DNA of 64,000 nt. Origin: Hetaerina americana. Its lineage: Eukaryota > Arthropoda > Insecta > Odonata > Calopterygidae. The notes beneath the pieces are model-generated. The model ran no database searches, was not told where the DNA came from, and saw only the letters and a program-made list of their open reading frames with translations. Shown here piece by piece: positions 1 through 13,172 of the stretch (positions within the stretch are counted from its first letter, which is position 1; each line of letters starts with the position of its first letter). Position numbers and translations under genes: made by a program. The stretch covers positions 38,159,351 through 38,223,350 of the forward strand of contig JAKTNV010000001.1 in assembly GCA_022747635.1 (NCBI GenBank), written 5' to 3'.

Positions 1-2066
1 TGAATTTGAGATTTAATATTTAATCGTTCCATAACTTAATATTTAAAACAGAAAACGTACGGGCTTATCCATTTTCTGTAAACAAGATCAATGAGAAATA
101 CAGGAGAAATGTAGGTGCTGGTGTAATACATAATTCTACAGAATGATCGACTTTTGACAACAGACTTCGACTAAGGTCCATAAAAAAATAATTTAGCGCT
201 ATGAGAAGTATGATGTTAAGAGCGTAGAACACCAAGGCAATTTCCGACCGAACTCAAGTGTTGCCGTATTAGGTAACTAGAACATACACGTCGCCGCACA
301 ACGACTTATAAATAGAATCCACCGCCAGCAGGGAACACATTTACAGCAGATTAAAGACAGTAAACATTGGAGCAATCCGACCGATGCATCAACACAGCAC
401 AACATGGGCCCACTTATTTTTGTCGACCTGGCCCTAGTCGGTTTGAGGATACTACTCTGGAGACAGTCTCCTCGCTTCTGGCCACAGACGATGGTGCGAT
501 TACATCTCAGTGAGCGAGGATGGCTTAGATTTTATATTACTGTGACGTTTAACTTTTTACCGTAGGAGTGTACCAACTCCACACTATACATGCAGAATTT
601 TCCGAAGGACACTATTGGCCGAAACGTTTTTCTCAGTACAAACATACATAGTTCTTCAGAGACGAAAGCGAAAACATGAAACTTTGCTGCAATACAAAAT
701 CCTCTGCGTAAATATCTCAGAAAGTATTTCTACACTTGGGCTCTGTCCACGAAAATTCAAATTTTTCAACCGTTTGAGATTAACAAGGTACTTCACTTGA
801 AATGGACAGAGGGCGTTGCAATAGTTGCTCGCGTACGAATATGAATATGAGAAACACAGAACTGCATTACGGAGCGTTAATGGGAATCATCTGGCCAAAC
901 CTACCGGCAAAAACAAAACCGTATCTCTCTCTCTCCTTCCGTCTTCCTCAACCGCTTCGCGTGCATCACTCTCACCGCACATCTCGCCCTCTTCCGAGCC
1001 GACGACCTCCGTGGATCCCTTCGTCCCTTGCCTACATATATTTCACTCGCACCCTCTCCCACTCCACCTCTTATTTCACCCCCTCCCCTCCCCGCCTCCC
1101 GTCTATCTCTGTAACACGAGAAAACCCGACGGCGAAAATCCTTCCCTTAGCCCTTGTCCAAATTCCCGTAATTTATTCTCCCCCCCACTCCACCACCCTC
1201 CTTTGCGGCACCACTTCGGTGAGCTTGCGTCCCTCCTTCCCGCCTCCTTCGCCCTCCCCGACCTCATCCCATCCACACATCGCCTCCCCCGCTCCTACCC
1301 ACACTCTCACTAACCGTGTAGTATATGTACTGCACTTAGGAGTAAATATCCTCTTAATATTTATGGCACGATTCTTCTCTTTCCCCCTTTCTCTTCCTTC
1401 CCATTTGAGAAGGCTTGCCTCGACGCGAACCACCACGACTTTTGATGCTAGGTTGGGATCGATGCAAGGAAACGAATGTGTTGTAGCCATGAAAAAAATA
1501 CCAGAATACTATTTCCCCAAATGACAGCGTTTTCCATCTTATCCATTTTTCTTCAGCTCTTATCACGGACGCCCCTGTTCTACACCCGTATTTTCCCTTA
1601 GGAATGGGAATTACACAATGTTACCAGGTGCCGTGCTATGGTAATACCTTACGCGACGCTTTGAGTGAATACATACGATTCTTTCTCCTTCCAAATTACA
1701 TACTTCTTCATTTTGCATAAAAATAGCACGCGAAAATAACTTGATGGAAACAAAGATGAAGAAAATAGATGACAAAAACACAAGAGATGCCTAGGCGTAC
1801 ACACTCCTCCGCACATTCGTTCGTTGGTGCGCACGTGTGTGAAGGTTATGCAAATGGTGGATGAACTCGCAAAGAAGTTCTAACAGATTTCAAAGTTAAA
1901 TTTTAAAATATATCCCTAAACATCTGAATAAAACCTAAATATTGGTGGTTGGAACTTGTGAGTGAAGGAAACTCGGAAGGGCGTACGTAGCATCATAGCT
2001 AGGTATACCACACAAATAAACCTTCCTTTTCCTTTTGCGAAACTGAAATTGACACCATTCAAATTA

Positions 2067-2068
<2 letters not shown>
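1..2068. other. Non-coding DNA, no recognisable gene
   Basis: No reading frame here resembles a known protein. The first 800 bases are of mixed composition. From about 905 to 1320 the plus strand becomes strongly C/T-rich and moderately CpG-containing. That patch opens long overlapping frames on both strands (a 240-residue Pro/Ser-rich frame from 802 to 1524 and opposing minus-strand frames), which I read as composition artefacts. No promoter or splice pair could be defended. Confidence 0.6.
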
Positions 2069-2154
<86 letters not shown>

Positions 2155-2158
2155 ATAT
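2069..2158. repeat. (TA)n(GT)n microsatellite
   Basis: About 70 bases of uninterrupted TA dinucleotides run from 2069 to 2138 and pass into about eight GT units, then a short TATA. The compound TA-to-GT form is also seen at 34.2 kb. Tyr/Ile repeat frames across it are artefacts. Confidence 0.97.
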
Positions 2159-4976
2159 CGTAATTCGGAAAAGAGAGTTTAATTCCGACACTATGCCACC
2201 AAATGGAACCGCATGTATGTAAACCGCATGGCATGTAAACTTCAATTTATTCCATCTAGTTCATTTTTAATGGAATTTAATAAAAAATGACATAGCATGA
2301 ATAACGTGTAGCGCATGCGTGCGCACCATACCATTCGTCAAGAAAATTAGAAACTTAAAATTGAGTTTTAAATGATAAAAATAAAAGGTAAGCAATTGTC
2401 GACGAATTAATAAAAGGTAAGCAAGAGTAAGTCTGACGATCACAACGTAATTCTGTAGATTTTGACGTATCTACTTGAACTTATAATATTATTAGCAATT
2501 TAATTACCTATAGACGTTAAAAACACTGAACTGACGCAGCATTTTTAGAGTGGCGACCTATTTCGTCGAATCGGAATTTTATTTACCCGAGCATCTTCCT
2601 TAAAGAAATGGGACTTCAAAAGAAAACGAAGTCGTACATTTGGGTGCGTTCTAATTAACTAACCTCATTAAAACCAAGGAGAGATTAGTAGGAAAACAGC
2701 CTTTCAATGGAGAGAGAAAGAGATAAATAAACATCCCAAACCTCGCTCCAGCGTCTAAATTCAGTCCTCTTACTGTGCTAGTCCAAAAACGGATTTCGAG
2801 ACGTTTCGAGCGGAGGTAATTTAGTAAAGCGCATTACGGGCCCCGGGATGTGATTTATACAGCGAGGCGAGGACATCCTGCGAAGGAACCACTCTTAGGA
2901 AACACACGAGTAAGGGAATAAAAAAAACGAATATTCGACTCCTCCTCTCGGGTACCTACCGAAACAAGCAGCCGAGAAGTCGTTCCTCCGCGTGGGCATT
3001 ATTCATTTGCGCCATTATGTCGCGGGGCATGCGGAATAAAAGGGTGAAAAATCTCTGGGAGCCCGGAGAGAGAAAGAGGGCTGAGGCAGCACCGACGACT
3101 CAACTTCCACGAGACGATCATCTTGCCCCGAAAAGAAAAACGCGAGTGAAAAATAAAAATAAAGAGGAGAAGCGAGGAGGAGCAACAAGAGCCCAAATGG
3201 CGAACGAGCGAAGGCATTCGAATGCACGTTCGAGGAGTCAGGGGTCGGAGGGGGTGGGAGAGGGTGGAACGGGGGACGAGAGCGATCTCGACCGCCTCTC
3301 TCTCTCCTCTCATCCGAACTAAGGGAATGAAAAGGAGAGGGCGGGGAGAAGATGACTCAGAATATTTCCGAAGCCTTTCTCCGCCCTGAACCAACCCACC
3401 TCCCTTCCATCCACGCCTCTTTCTCTCTTCATTTCCTTCCCTCTGCAGTGCCTCCGGAGGCAACGTCTCCCTCCACACCTCCGTAAGGAGACGATCTCGA
3501 CTCCGTTACGCCTTTAAACTCATCGTTCCTCGTATCCAGCGCCTAACACTTTCCTCCCTCCCACCCCATAACCCCTTCCGACCATCTACCCCCCCCCCCC
3601 CCCTCACACACACCCCAACATCCAACGCTGGCCAAAATCTCATCCATCCATCCTTTTGTGCATTCTATCACTCCTTTGCGTCCTCACCACCCCTCCCCCA
3701 GCCTACCCCAGCCCTTAACACTCCCCCGAATCTTACCTTTTCCTCGGGTCGTGCTGACTTACTTTAGTGGGCGAGGGGTGGACTTGGAATCCTCTATTCT
3801 TCCTCCTCCGACTCATAAAAGGGCACATCCATCAGTCATCGTGATTCACGCATCCACTGTGGATGGGATGACGAGTGGGGCATAAACACACAAATTTCTC
3901 CCATTGCCGATGGGAAAACGAGGCGGTCAATCTCGGAGAGATGATCGACTGCGGTGGCGCAAGGCAATTTATTCATCCCCTCGTGGACGTCGTAAAATGA
4001 TGAGAGTAAGGCTGCCTCGCCCAGGAAATCACCGCCTGCCGGTTTCATCTATTTCGATTTCAGTCAAAATCTGATGACAGCGCCTGAAATTCACTGTAAT
4101 TGGGGTGACGCTTTGGAAGAAGTCTAGCATTTGAACATCCCCCGTACACTCCAAGTTGAATTATGAGAAGCCCGTGCATTGAGAGTCACCGGAAATTCGT
4201 AAAATATAACAAATATGCAATCGCCGTACATTACTAATAATAAATGTGTTAGCTGGGATAGGCTACGGGGAGGGTATGGTGGGACAGGCTCCTACATGCA
4301 ATGTCTCGAAAGTGAAGAGGCGTATAAGCGTGTTACACGATGGTTGTCACATTAACTTTAGGCCGCTTCCTTTCCAAGATTTGTGACTCGCATGTTGCTG
4401 ATATAGTACGAAATACGTATTATCGATGATACTCCAACGGTAGTTACTACGTGTACATTAACAGTATAGGCATAACGGAGATATAAACTGGTGTTGAAAA
4501 AAGGAAATCTAAGGCATTACAATACGTTCTTCCTCAGGGCAAAGCAAATTTTTCTGAAAGGATATTCCCACCTGCGCGCCATTGGAGAAGGTCCTCATCT
4601 GTCAGATTTTGAATCCATACTCTGTTTACAATGACTTTTCTTAGGCTATGGACTACTTGTCTTTCACTGCCTTAATACTCATATTTTCGATATAAACGAC
4701 TGATATACATGTATAAAGAGAATTTGAGAATAAAAATCTTCCCCTGTGAGTGTTAAAACTGATAATGGTCTCGAAATGCTTATGCTTTAACATATTAAAT
4801 TTGCATGGAACCGCTGGGTATTAAAATATTTCCACTTGAATAGATTTATATTTTTTATTCTTGTGGGTAATCTATCGGTTAAGGTAGGTTTTCGATTGGT
4901 ACTACTACCAAATAAATATCATGTCTCTCCTGAAAAAACACAACCCAACATCCTAAGCCGAAGGATTAATCCTTCT
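2159..4976. other. Non-coding DNA with GC-rich skewed patches
   Basis: The first 800 bases are AT-rich without recognisable features. From about 3040 to 3330 the plus strand is purine-rich with GA runs; from about 3380 to 3760 it switches to pyrimidine-rich. A C homopolymer of about 14 bases sits near 3590, next to CA repeats. The opposing frames here (for example 2999-3478 minus and 3017-3322 plus) overlap antisense and match no family I know. The rest, to 4976, shows nothing I can name. Confidence 0.55.
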
Positions 4977-5504
4977 CTACAGCGAGCTCCTCTTCATCTC
5001 CGTATACTTCCTTCTTCCCTTCATTCCGTCCAACATCCCTATCCTATGTCTGCCGATTCCTCGTTTTCCTAACATTCTCCTCTCTATCACAGTCTTCAAC
5101 ATCTCATTTCCAAGTAATATGCTTTTCATCCATTTTTCCTGCCTCCTTATGATTTTGCCTAACAATCGCCTGTCCTCCCCCATTATACCCAGCACTTCCT
5201 CATTTGTTTTCCTTTCTGACCACTTAACCTTCTCCATCCTTATCCTAAACCATGTTTCAAGAGCTTCCCATCTACGCCTATTATCCTGCTTCAATTACCA
5301 TGTTTCCGCACCGTACATAACTACGCTCTATATCAAAGTTTTCACGAACCTTTTCTTAACACCTTTATCCGACTTCCCTGTCGTCCATTCCCTCCTTGTG
5401 ATAGCTTCTTTGCCTTGTGCAACTCTTCTGCCTATAACCCTACTACTTTGACCATTTTAGTTCAAAACAATTCCGAGATACGTAAAATGTTCCACCTGCA
5501 CTAA
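4977..5504 (-). pseudogene. Non-LTR retrotransposon RT C-terminal fragment (LINE, dead)
   Basis: Read on the minus strand, one frame runs from about 5504 down to a terminal stop at 4977-4979. It shows, in order, the sequence HFTYLGIVL (RT motif typical of LINE pol), VMYGAETW, and then the C-terminal domain with EALETWFRIRM, TNEEVL and a RRQEKWM region. These are landmarks of the C-terminal part of the LINE polyproteins often annotated as endonuclease-reverse transcriptase. The frame is uninterrupted by indels but has three in-frame stops: TAA at 5457-5459, TAG at 5328-5330 and TAA at 5295-5297. Endonuclease and the RT catalytic core are absent, so this is a 5'-truncated dead copy. The clade (RTE/Jockey-like) is an inference. 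The plus-strand fragment at 23.76 kb looks like a different part of the same kind of element. Confidence 0.85.
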
Positions 5505-5761
5505 TTAAATTGATATATACAGGAAAAAATTGCTTCAATGTTATTCCGCCTATCTATGATAAGCATTAAGAAGCCTCATTAAGAGGAAACTAGACTAATC
5601 GAAATGACTTCCCATTGGTACGTAGTAAGAAAGGGCAATAATCCCAAGGGAAATATCATAATAGACCATTGCACACCGTCACACACAAGAGGTCTTTGTT
5701 AATTGTACACATACAAAGTTGATTTACTCGTGAGGACACCCATAAAAAAATCATTTTGCCT

Positions 5762-5821
5762 GATAGATATTCGAACCCTCGATAATTCGTTTTTAATGCT
5801 CTGGTGGCGTAAATTGCTATC
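5762..5821 (-). repeat. Possible tRNA-derived SINE head
   Basis: On the minus strand a B-box-like GGGTTCGAATATC (5766-5778) lies about 50 bases downstream of a GATAGC start, and the ends GATAG and CTATC are complementary like an acceptor stem. The arms are too short and imperfect for a working tRNA. It could be a decayed SINE promoter whose body continues towards 5650, or chance. Confidence 0.3.
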
Positions 5822-8800
5822 ATAGACGAACGGCTGACGAGTGGAAGAGCCGACGATGAATTCTCGGTCGAATAACTGGTGATTTGATGGCGAATCTCCA
5901 CGTATATTTGTCGTAAATAGGTTTCTACAACATTAGTTTGCAATCTTAGTTGAACATTCCCGTTGTTTCAGGAAAAACGTGCAAGTCCTTTCAGAAAAAG
6001 ATTTACGAGAAAACCTGAGAACCACACATAAAAAGCGAAGAAATGGGTTCGTGGCTTAGGAGTTCCGTGAAATAGAATGCTTTTCTCAGAAGAAATGTTT
6101 CAGTGCCTAGGGAGCAGTTTGGCTCCTTTATGCTACAGTTACCATTTAGAGCGAACATTAAGAAGTGAAGATACTTCGGTCTGATTAGAATCCGAAAGTA
6201 ATTTTAAAGTGCTTAAAAATACAGGATTTTCATTTTCTTGGACAACACGTTCCTGTTCGTAAAGAAATTTTCATTATGTCTCTAATTCCAAAAGTATTTA
6301 AACAAATTCGTATCCAATAAAAATAAGTTTATTCATTTGAACCTACAGAAAACAATCAACAAAACTGTCGATGGGAAGACTAAATCGCTACTGGAGTAGC
6401 TCATAAGATTAGATCACCTCTTCTGAACGGTACAAATGAAAACTCCAGGCATATTTCCGACATTTTGGTGTCATTTATAACCATCAGTCACTGCAGATTA
6501 ACGGATTCTGTCGATTAAGCTAAAATTCCACCTGGTGTTGTAATTCGCCATGAATCGCATCCATAAGAAAACACTAACTCAGACATTGCTAACCACGACA
6601 CCTTTTCATTTCCAATATATTTTATGCATTTTAAAAGTACTTTCATAAAATGAAAATATTTACATGGCCTGCTTTTGTTAAGAATTGCAATGGAACGCAT
6701 TAAGCTTCTCTTTAAAAGTATTTTTTTACATTACAAATTTCCTGGTTTAAAGCGACCTGAACGGGCCCTGGCCAAGATATTTTGGCAATTCGATCATCAT
6801 CAGAACTGAGCGTCGATCTTTAGACTGATTTCACTCCACTCAAATTCTCTATTATCTCCTTACCTTTTCACATCTACATATTTATTCTCATTGACGTGAG
6901 TCATCAATTTTTGCTAATTCCATCCGGCGACTTCTTTTTAAGTTCCTCACGTTCAATTTTTTCTTAGTCGATTGTACTCATCTGGTAGGTGCCTAAAACG
7001 TTATCCGATAAGTTTATCCCTTCTCCTTTTAAGAGTCTGTTAGAACTCCTTCTCCTGCTCTTCTTAAACTCCTTCTTTGTCATTGATATGTCCATTTGGC
7101 CTTCATAATTGAACCTGACACGCAATTGCTGAAATGAATAATAAGACACCGTACTGGATGACGAGAAGCTGTGAGAACAATTGTGTTTTAAACGATTTTG
7201 GATACTGCCCTGACTTTGCTCCGGGGAAAACAACCCCAAACGATAGATAAAGGTTTAATGATCGCATTAGTTAATTCAAAGCCCCTCATGAAAATATAGT
7301 AACACTTAAAATTCAAGACTCTATGATGAGTGGAATAGATAAACCTAAAATCAATTCACAAAACTCGCAGTAATTTGCTAAATTCTAAATCAAAATCGCT
7401 CCAATTTTCCACGTAAAGGATTTTCCTAAAATTAATAATACTAACTTTATAAACTGATTTGGATGAGATTTTGTTGGTTATATTCAACCCAAGGGCGAAT
7501 GCTGGATAAATTTCACTATGAGGGAAGAGGGAATGCACCTTTTTTGCATGTAAATTTAAAATAGATATTCAAATAATTTCTCTCATGAAATTAGAAGGCG
7601 ATTAAATGATGCATTTATATCTAGAAACTAAATGTTCAGTCCTCAAGATGGCAATTTAATGGCCGACTATTCTGGTAACCAAGGACAGATCGTCTTAGAC
7701 GTCTTAGACTTAGAGGCCAAAGGAAAAATAATTTAAAGACATTAAAAGAAGAAATTGGTTTACAGATTTTTGCATACTTTCTCGGCCACATTGATGAGAT
7801 ATATGCAACTGCGGAGCGAGATTTAATGACATCATATGTGCGCGCGCGAGAATCCAAACCCAAATACAATAAAATAGGATGCTCGACTTTTGCCAGTTTT
7901 ATTCATTATATTTATTTGACTCCTAATTAATATTCATTTAGCATTAAAAATGTAAGTGCAGTAAGAACGAAAATTCAATAAAACCGAAGCTATTTAAAGT
8001 CAGGAAATACCTTTAAAAATTATATCCTCGGTAACTATACATTTTGACCTGGATTTTCATTTTACTTCGACCATTTGCTGATTTCAGTAGGCAATTTGCA
8101 ATGTGAAACGTTGACATACCTGTATACTAGTCTGAAAAATAAAAATAGCAAAATTTGGGAGAGCTAATGCAATTTTTTCTTCCAAGGACTACCAAGAGTT
8201 TCGAAGAGAGGTAGGGATCAGGAGAAATGGCATTACTAGAATGTACCAATAAAACCTATGACTAACTTATTACTTTTTCTAAAAGAATAATAGACAACAT
8301 TTCCACCTTCACCCGAGAACTAAATGTTCAAATTAATGCCAAAATCAAGCTCTAATTTACAATAAATCACTTGGAACATTGCCTTTAATTTTTCTCGGTT
8401 AAATACGAATGACAACAATGATCTAATTTAAAAAATAAGAATTAATCATGTTTCTATGCTGGATGATTACTAGGGGGGATCACAAAAGGAAGAGCGGTAT
8501 TTTGGACAAGGAGAAAATAACCTTGCGTTTACAGCAGCAGGGGCTATTGCGGGAGCAGGTTATGAGGCCGCTTGGTTATAGGCATTGACTGAAAGCCATT
8601 TATTCGTAGCGAATGCCCCAGGAGATTTCAGGACGTGTTCAACTCTGTTTTACGCGTAGGTAAGTTTTATCGGCGTTTTTGGGATAAAAATAGCTGAAAG
8701 GAGGCGTTTTATGCCTAGGGTGGAAGGTTACGTTGCGAGTACACGGGCCTTCATCCAAGCTTTCCTTTTATTCCTGAAGGGTTCTGGCCTCCTGAGATGC

Positions 8801-11800
8801 ATGAAAGAAGTTTCACGGCCGACCTTGTCGGGGCATTCGCTTTTTATTTATTTTTTCCTTGGTACTTAGCCGATGAATACTTATGGGGAAACTCTAAACG
8901 ATCAGCCTTTCAGAACATTTACAAAATTCTTCTTTTAGAAAATTGAACAACATAGGTAATTTTACGAGGCTTGCATCACCAGGAAGCAATGCCAATTAAA
9001 AACGAACGAACTGCTTGAATAGGCGTAGCATATTTCAATTCTATTTTTCCTATAAATACGGGAAAGAGGCACCCTTCTTATTTTGATATTTTTCAGCCAA
9101 TCATCGTAGATTCTACAAGGAGAATGTATGGGGAAGGGTAAAAATAATAAAGAAAAATGAAACATAAATTCCGAGAAAAATCTATCTTGATACTATTGAA
9201 TTCAAACTCCTACATTTTCCGGGAATGAATGTTAATAAAATAAAAATTTAATCGAAATTATTTAAAAAAATCAATATCTGAAATTATTGCGATCAAATTC
9301 TTTAATCAGAATGTAACCAGCAAATTGAAAACCAAGGATTACGCGAGAAAAAATTAGTCTAAATTACCTCCAATGTTGAGCCAAATGCTGTGTGCAATGT
9401 TACGTACAAAATAAGCATTATGAACACCAAAGGGGGCGCTCGGAAAGTATTTTGAAGCTTGATTTTCACCACGGTGAAAAATTATCTCCTTGTTTGTTCT
9501 ATGTTCATATTTATCCGAATTTTTCTCCGCCATCCTTCCGTCACTTAAACATTATCAAACTTACAGTCAATTTCTTGATTAAAGCACGTGAATTCCGTTC
9601 TTCGATGGCCGTGGACTTCAACGGTATGAGGAAATATATTATTATATTATATAAAGGAGGAAATTTGTTTATAAAAAAGTAATGTTATAATTGAAGAGGA
9701 ATTTTTCAAATCTCTCTGTTCTTCCGGCATAGCGCGGGGCTTGGAACGCTTCATTGATGTCGAACGTGAAATCTCACGATTGAAAATTTTGCAGTAGGTT
9801 TAGCGTTAAATCACACATCCTCCATGGTTTCAAATCCCAGATTATTTTGTAAGTATTTGACGCCTTGTTCCGTATCGTAACCACTTTTCACACATGGCTT
9901 CCTCATGATTTCTTCATCAATTATCGAATAATCCCTTTAGGAAGCTAACCAAAGAGGACCCGAGAGTTGGGATGACGTGATGAGGAGGACTGTACGTAAT
10001 GGTTACTAATCCTTTAATCTGTCATCAAGAGAACTGAAAAAAACAAAACGAAAATAAAATTCGATCCAATTGAATAAAAAAATGAAGACGAGCAAAAGGT
10101 TGAAAAATAAATCTTGGCCCGTAGGGAGGGATCTATTTCTAAACTGGCTTTGAAAAAACTGAACCGGAAACTCCGAAAGAAACATCCCTACGGCAATATG
10201 GCACGATTTTATTCACCTTTCTCTTTCATCTAACTGCCCCACTTCATTCTTTCCCTTCTCCTCTACCAACTCCCAGGCACAATGTTTCCCTCTCTCCGCT
10301 TCCATTCTTACGGCCCAACCCTCTGCCACCTTATTCTTTGTCACCCCGCTCCCCTTGCCGTCCGTCCCACCCTCCGAGGCCTCCCGAGCCCCCTCCGTTC
10401 CCAGACTATGAGAATTCGGGAAAAATTCGAGGGCCGCGGACCTGGATGGGGGCCCCGTGCAGAAACAATGGGGAGGATAATGTTGGAGAGGGGATGTATT
10501 TTATGAAAATAAATTCCTTTGGACCACTGGGAAGGGAAGACGTCGGGAGCACATTTTTTTATTATTTATGAGTGGGGAAGGGTTGCGTGGGAGGAGTGAG
10601 GGAGGAGATTTCACTGACTCCCACACATGGCCCTCTCTTTCCCTTCCCCTACCGCCCGCTCCATTCGCGTCTCTACCACTACCGCGCTTGGTCCGTCGCC
10701 TTCGCTAGACGATAAATGTAGATTCATTGTTATGATAAGTACGTTCAAAGTAATGATGTTTTATTTACGTGAACCGGAGACCACCCTGAATTGCGAATTC
10801 TAAAATAAAATTACACATAATGCAATGTGATAACTGGGAGGAACCAGGGTGAGCGCAAAACCTTATAGTACGGAAAAAACAAATATAAAGGTGAAATACA
10901 AATTATTTAACATTCAAGATTTCCATGATCAACGATACGAAATTTATATAACAGGGCTGAAAAATAAAGCCATCGCTGAAAGAATTCAAAGAAGCATCCG
11001 TTTAAATTGAAGGCAACTATACTGTCGTGAGTTGTTAGATTCATCATCCTGCTAAAAATGGAAGATGACCTACTGAATATGGTAGTGTTTCGTTCGTCAC
11101 TTTGTGAAAATGTTTTTTATTTCCATTACAATAACGAAAGTCAATTTCCGTTATTGTTTTAATACGCAGAACCTGGTCTCAACGCAACGTGCCATTATCA
11201 AAGCAACGATATACCATGAAAGCGGTACACTGTGTTGAAACTATAGTCTTTTTGGTAGCTGCGAAAACTAATCCTTCTTATCCTTCCATTATAACTGTGA
11301 TCAATGAATTTCAGTGTGGTGTTTGCGCAAGGCACTCCTCAACGGGTCTGTTTCAAGTGTTCCTCTGCAGTTCTTAAATTTCTTTCTAGAAGAATCATCA
11401 GGTCCAAAACTGACATAAACGAAAGTTCAACAAACTCGCCCCATATAAAAAAAACTAAATCGGTTCGTGGTATTGAGCGTCTATTCACCTTATTGCTTTG
11501 AGGATAGAAAAGGCAAATGGAAGAAGTAGCGTGTAAGAAAACTATAAAACGCCAGGCGAATGCTTAGAAGTGAGGCTAAAAAATAAGAGGACGATCTGGA
11601 AGTGATAATGAGGATTATTATTTATCCTCAACTCTTTAAATTGACCATACATTCCTTAAAAAAGTTACCACGGAAGGACCGCGATCGTTATCCGCTGGGA
11701 TAAATCCGTTTCAAACTTGGCCCAGTAAACGGATGATTCGCCTCACGGCGAACACTTGGCTCCTCGTACAACATCGCTGGAGCTTCACCCCATTGGCAAC

Positions 11801-12982
11801 CCTTCCCGGAACAACTTCGAATTACTTCCTCGACGCCGAGGCGTACTCCCCGGAGCGGGGTACACCGTGGGAAAAGACGCTGGAGCGAAGAAAGGGGAGA
11901 AACAACAAAACGCCGAGGATGAGTGAGGACAGGAGCGCCTGAGAGAGAAACGCGTGGAATCCCGGGTGCAAAAACGGGTTTTCTCAGGCGGGCGAGAAGT
12001 GATTACTCCCATCCCTTTTTTGACCGATTTCGACGGCTCTCCCGAATAAGAGAGAGAGAGACCCACACACACACAAAGGGACAGGGGGACGGAGTACATT
12101 TGACAAGATTTTTTTGTTCGCATCCCGTGTTCTTTTCCTGAAAAGTGGTTTTCGGGAATTACAGGAATTCCAGCGGTGAAAAATTTCGGAGCCGACCTCT
12201 TCAAGCGTAATGCAGATTCTTCTGAGTCGAATATCGTATCTAAGTCTTCCGAGCACGACTTTATTAAGAGAAATCTGTTTGAAGTCTCTTCTAATCGAAA
12301 AACGCTTCATATGCTGTCCCACAAATTTCGTTCGCCAAAAACCTTCGAGAGGCATAGATGAAAAAATAATTTATTGTCTGACTCTACCGCTGGCCTACAT
12401 CAACCAAAAGACCGAGACGGATATGCCGATATAGTAAATATGACACTATAAGAAACAATTTTGGGACGAGGAGAGGGCATAACGATGAATGGCTATTAGT
12501 CATACCAAAATCGTCATTGCTAGCAAATCTAGCGTGCTTTAACATTAAATCTCGGTTTTTTATATTGGCATAACAATTCTTTATTCAGCTCAATTTTTCT
12601 CGATGAGAGGAAATTGTAGTTTTAAATGTGCTACGTTAACGCCAATGAATACGTTTATCATCCTTTTACACATGATTTTATCACTAAGTAATTATCGCTT
12701 ATTTTACGCTTTCATACTTTTTTCGAGAACATCAAGAATTTTATAAATTACAACGTATACTGTAGATCTTTAAATTCATAATAAGTACAATTGGAGTTTT
12801 TTAAGGAAGCATAAATAGGCAAATCAGCCGTGAGGAAACTCATTCGGACACAAATTTTACAGAAGGTAAATATGCGGATGCGGCATTTCGGTGTTCTTAT
12901 TTATAAGCAATGTCGATCGGATCAAACTTTGGTTTTGATGCACTTAACCAACCGCAGTAATCATATGATAATAAGGCCAATA
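5822..12982. other. AT-rich non-coding DNA, no recognisable gene
   Basis: Seven kilobases with only short frames (under about 140 residues), none resembling a known family. A GC-rich C/T-biased patch lies at about 10210-10700. Short GA and CA runs (about 12048-12080) sit in a moderately GC-rich stretch from 11700 to 12100. A weak B-box-like GGTTTCAAATCCC occurs near 9827 with no supporting A box. I see no RNA gene, splice pair or mobile element I can defend. Confidence 0.5.
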
Positions 12983-13172
12983 GCGTATGAAATTCACACA
13001 TCATGGTAGGTGTATCCTTTCCCTGCCCTACCTGTGGTTTCCCAGGAAGATCTGGGGCCCGAAATATCACACATCTTTGGTGAACCTAAGGGTGCCCAGA
13101 CACGTCACCAGGAATCAAACGCGGGAATTCCAGTCTGTAGCCAAGCACCCTATTCCCTTGAATACCACGCCC
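12983..13172 (-). mobile_element. tRNA-derived SINE, family B, copy 1
   Basis: This stretch aligns by eye with 44096-44285 over the same length (about 190 bases). Shared blocks include ATCCTTTCCCTG, GGTTTCCCAGGAA and GAGGGTGCCCA or its near match, in the same order and spacing. On the minus strand the right end gives a tRNA-like head with a B-box-like GCGTTTGATTCC, so the element points leftwards. Divergence between the copies is clearly greater than between the two best SINE-A copies, suggesting an older family. No clear target-site duplication was found. Confidence 0.75.

Noticed and set aside
802..1524. 240-residue plus-strand reading frame
   Set aside because: Lies in a C/T-rich patch with other frames open in parallel and antisense; no family resemblance.
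4068..4092. CTGATGA followed by GAAA, as in a hammerhead ribozyme core
   Set aside because: The bases between cannot form a proper stem II and no stems I or III close.
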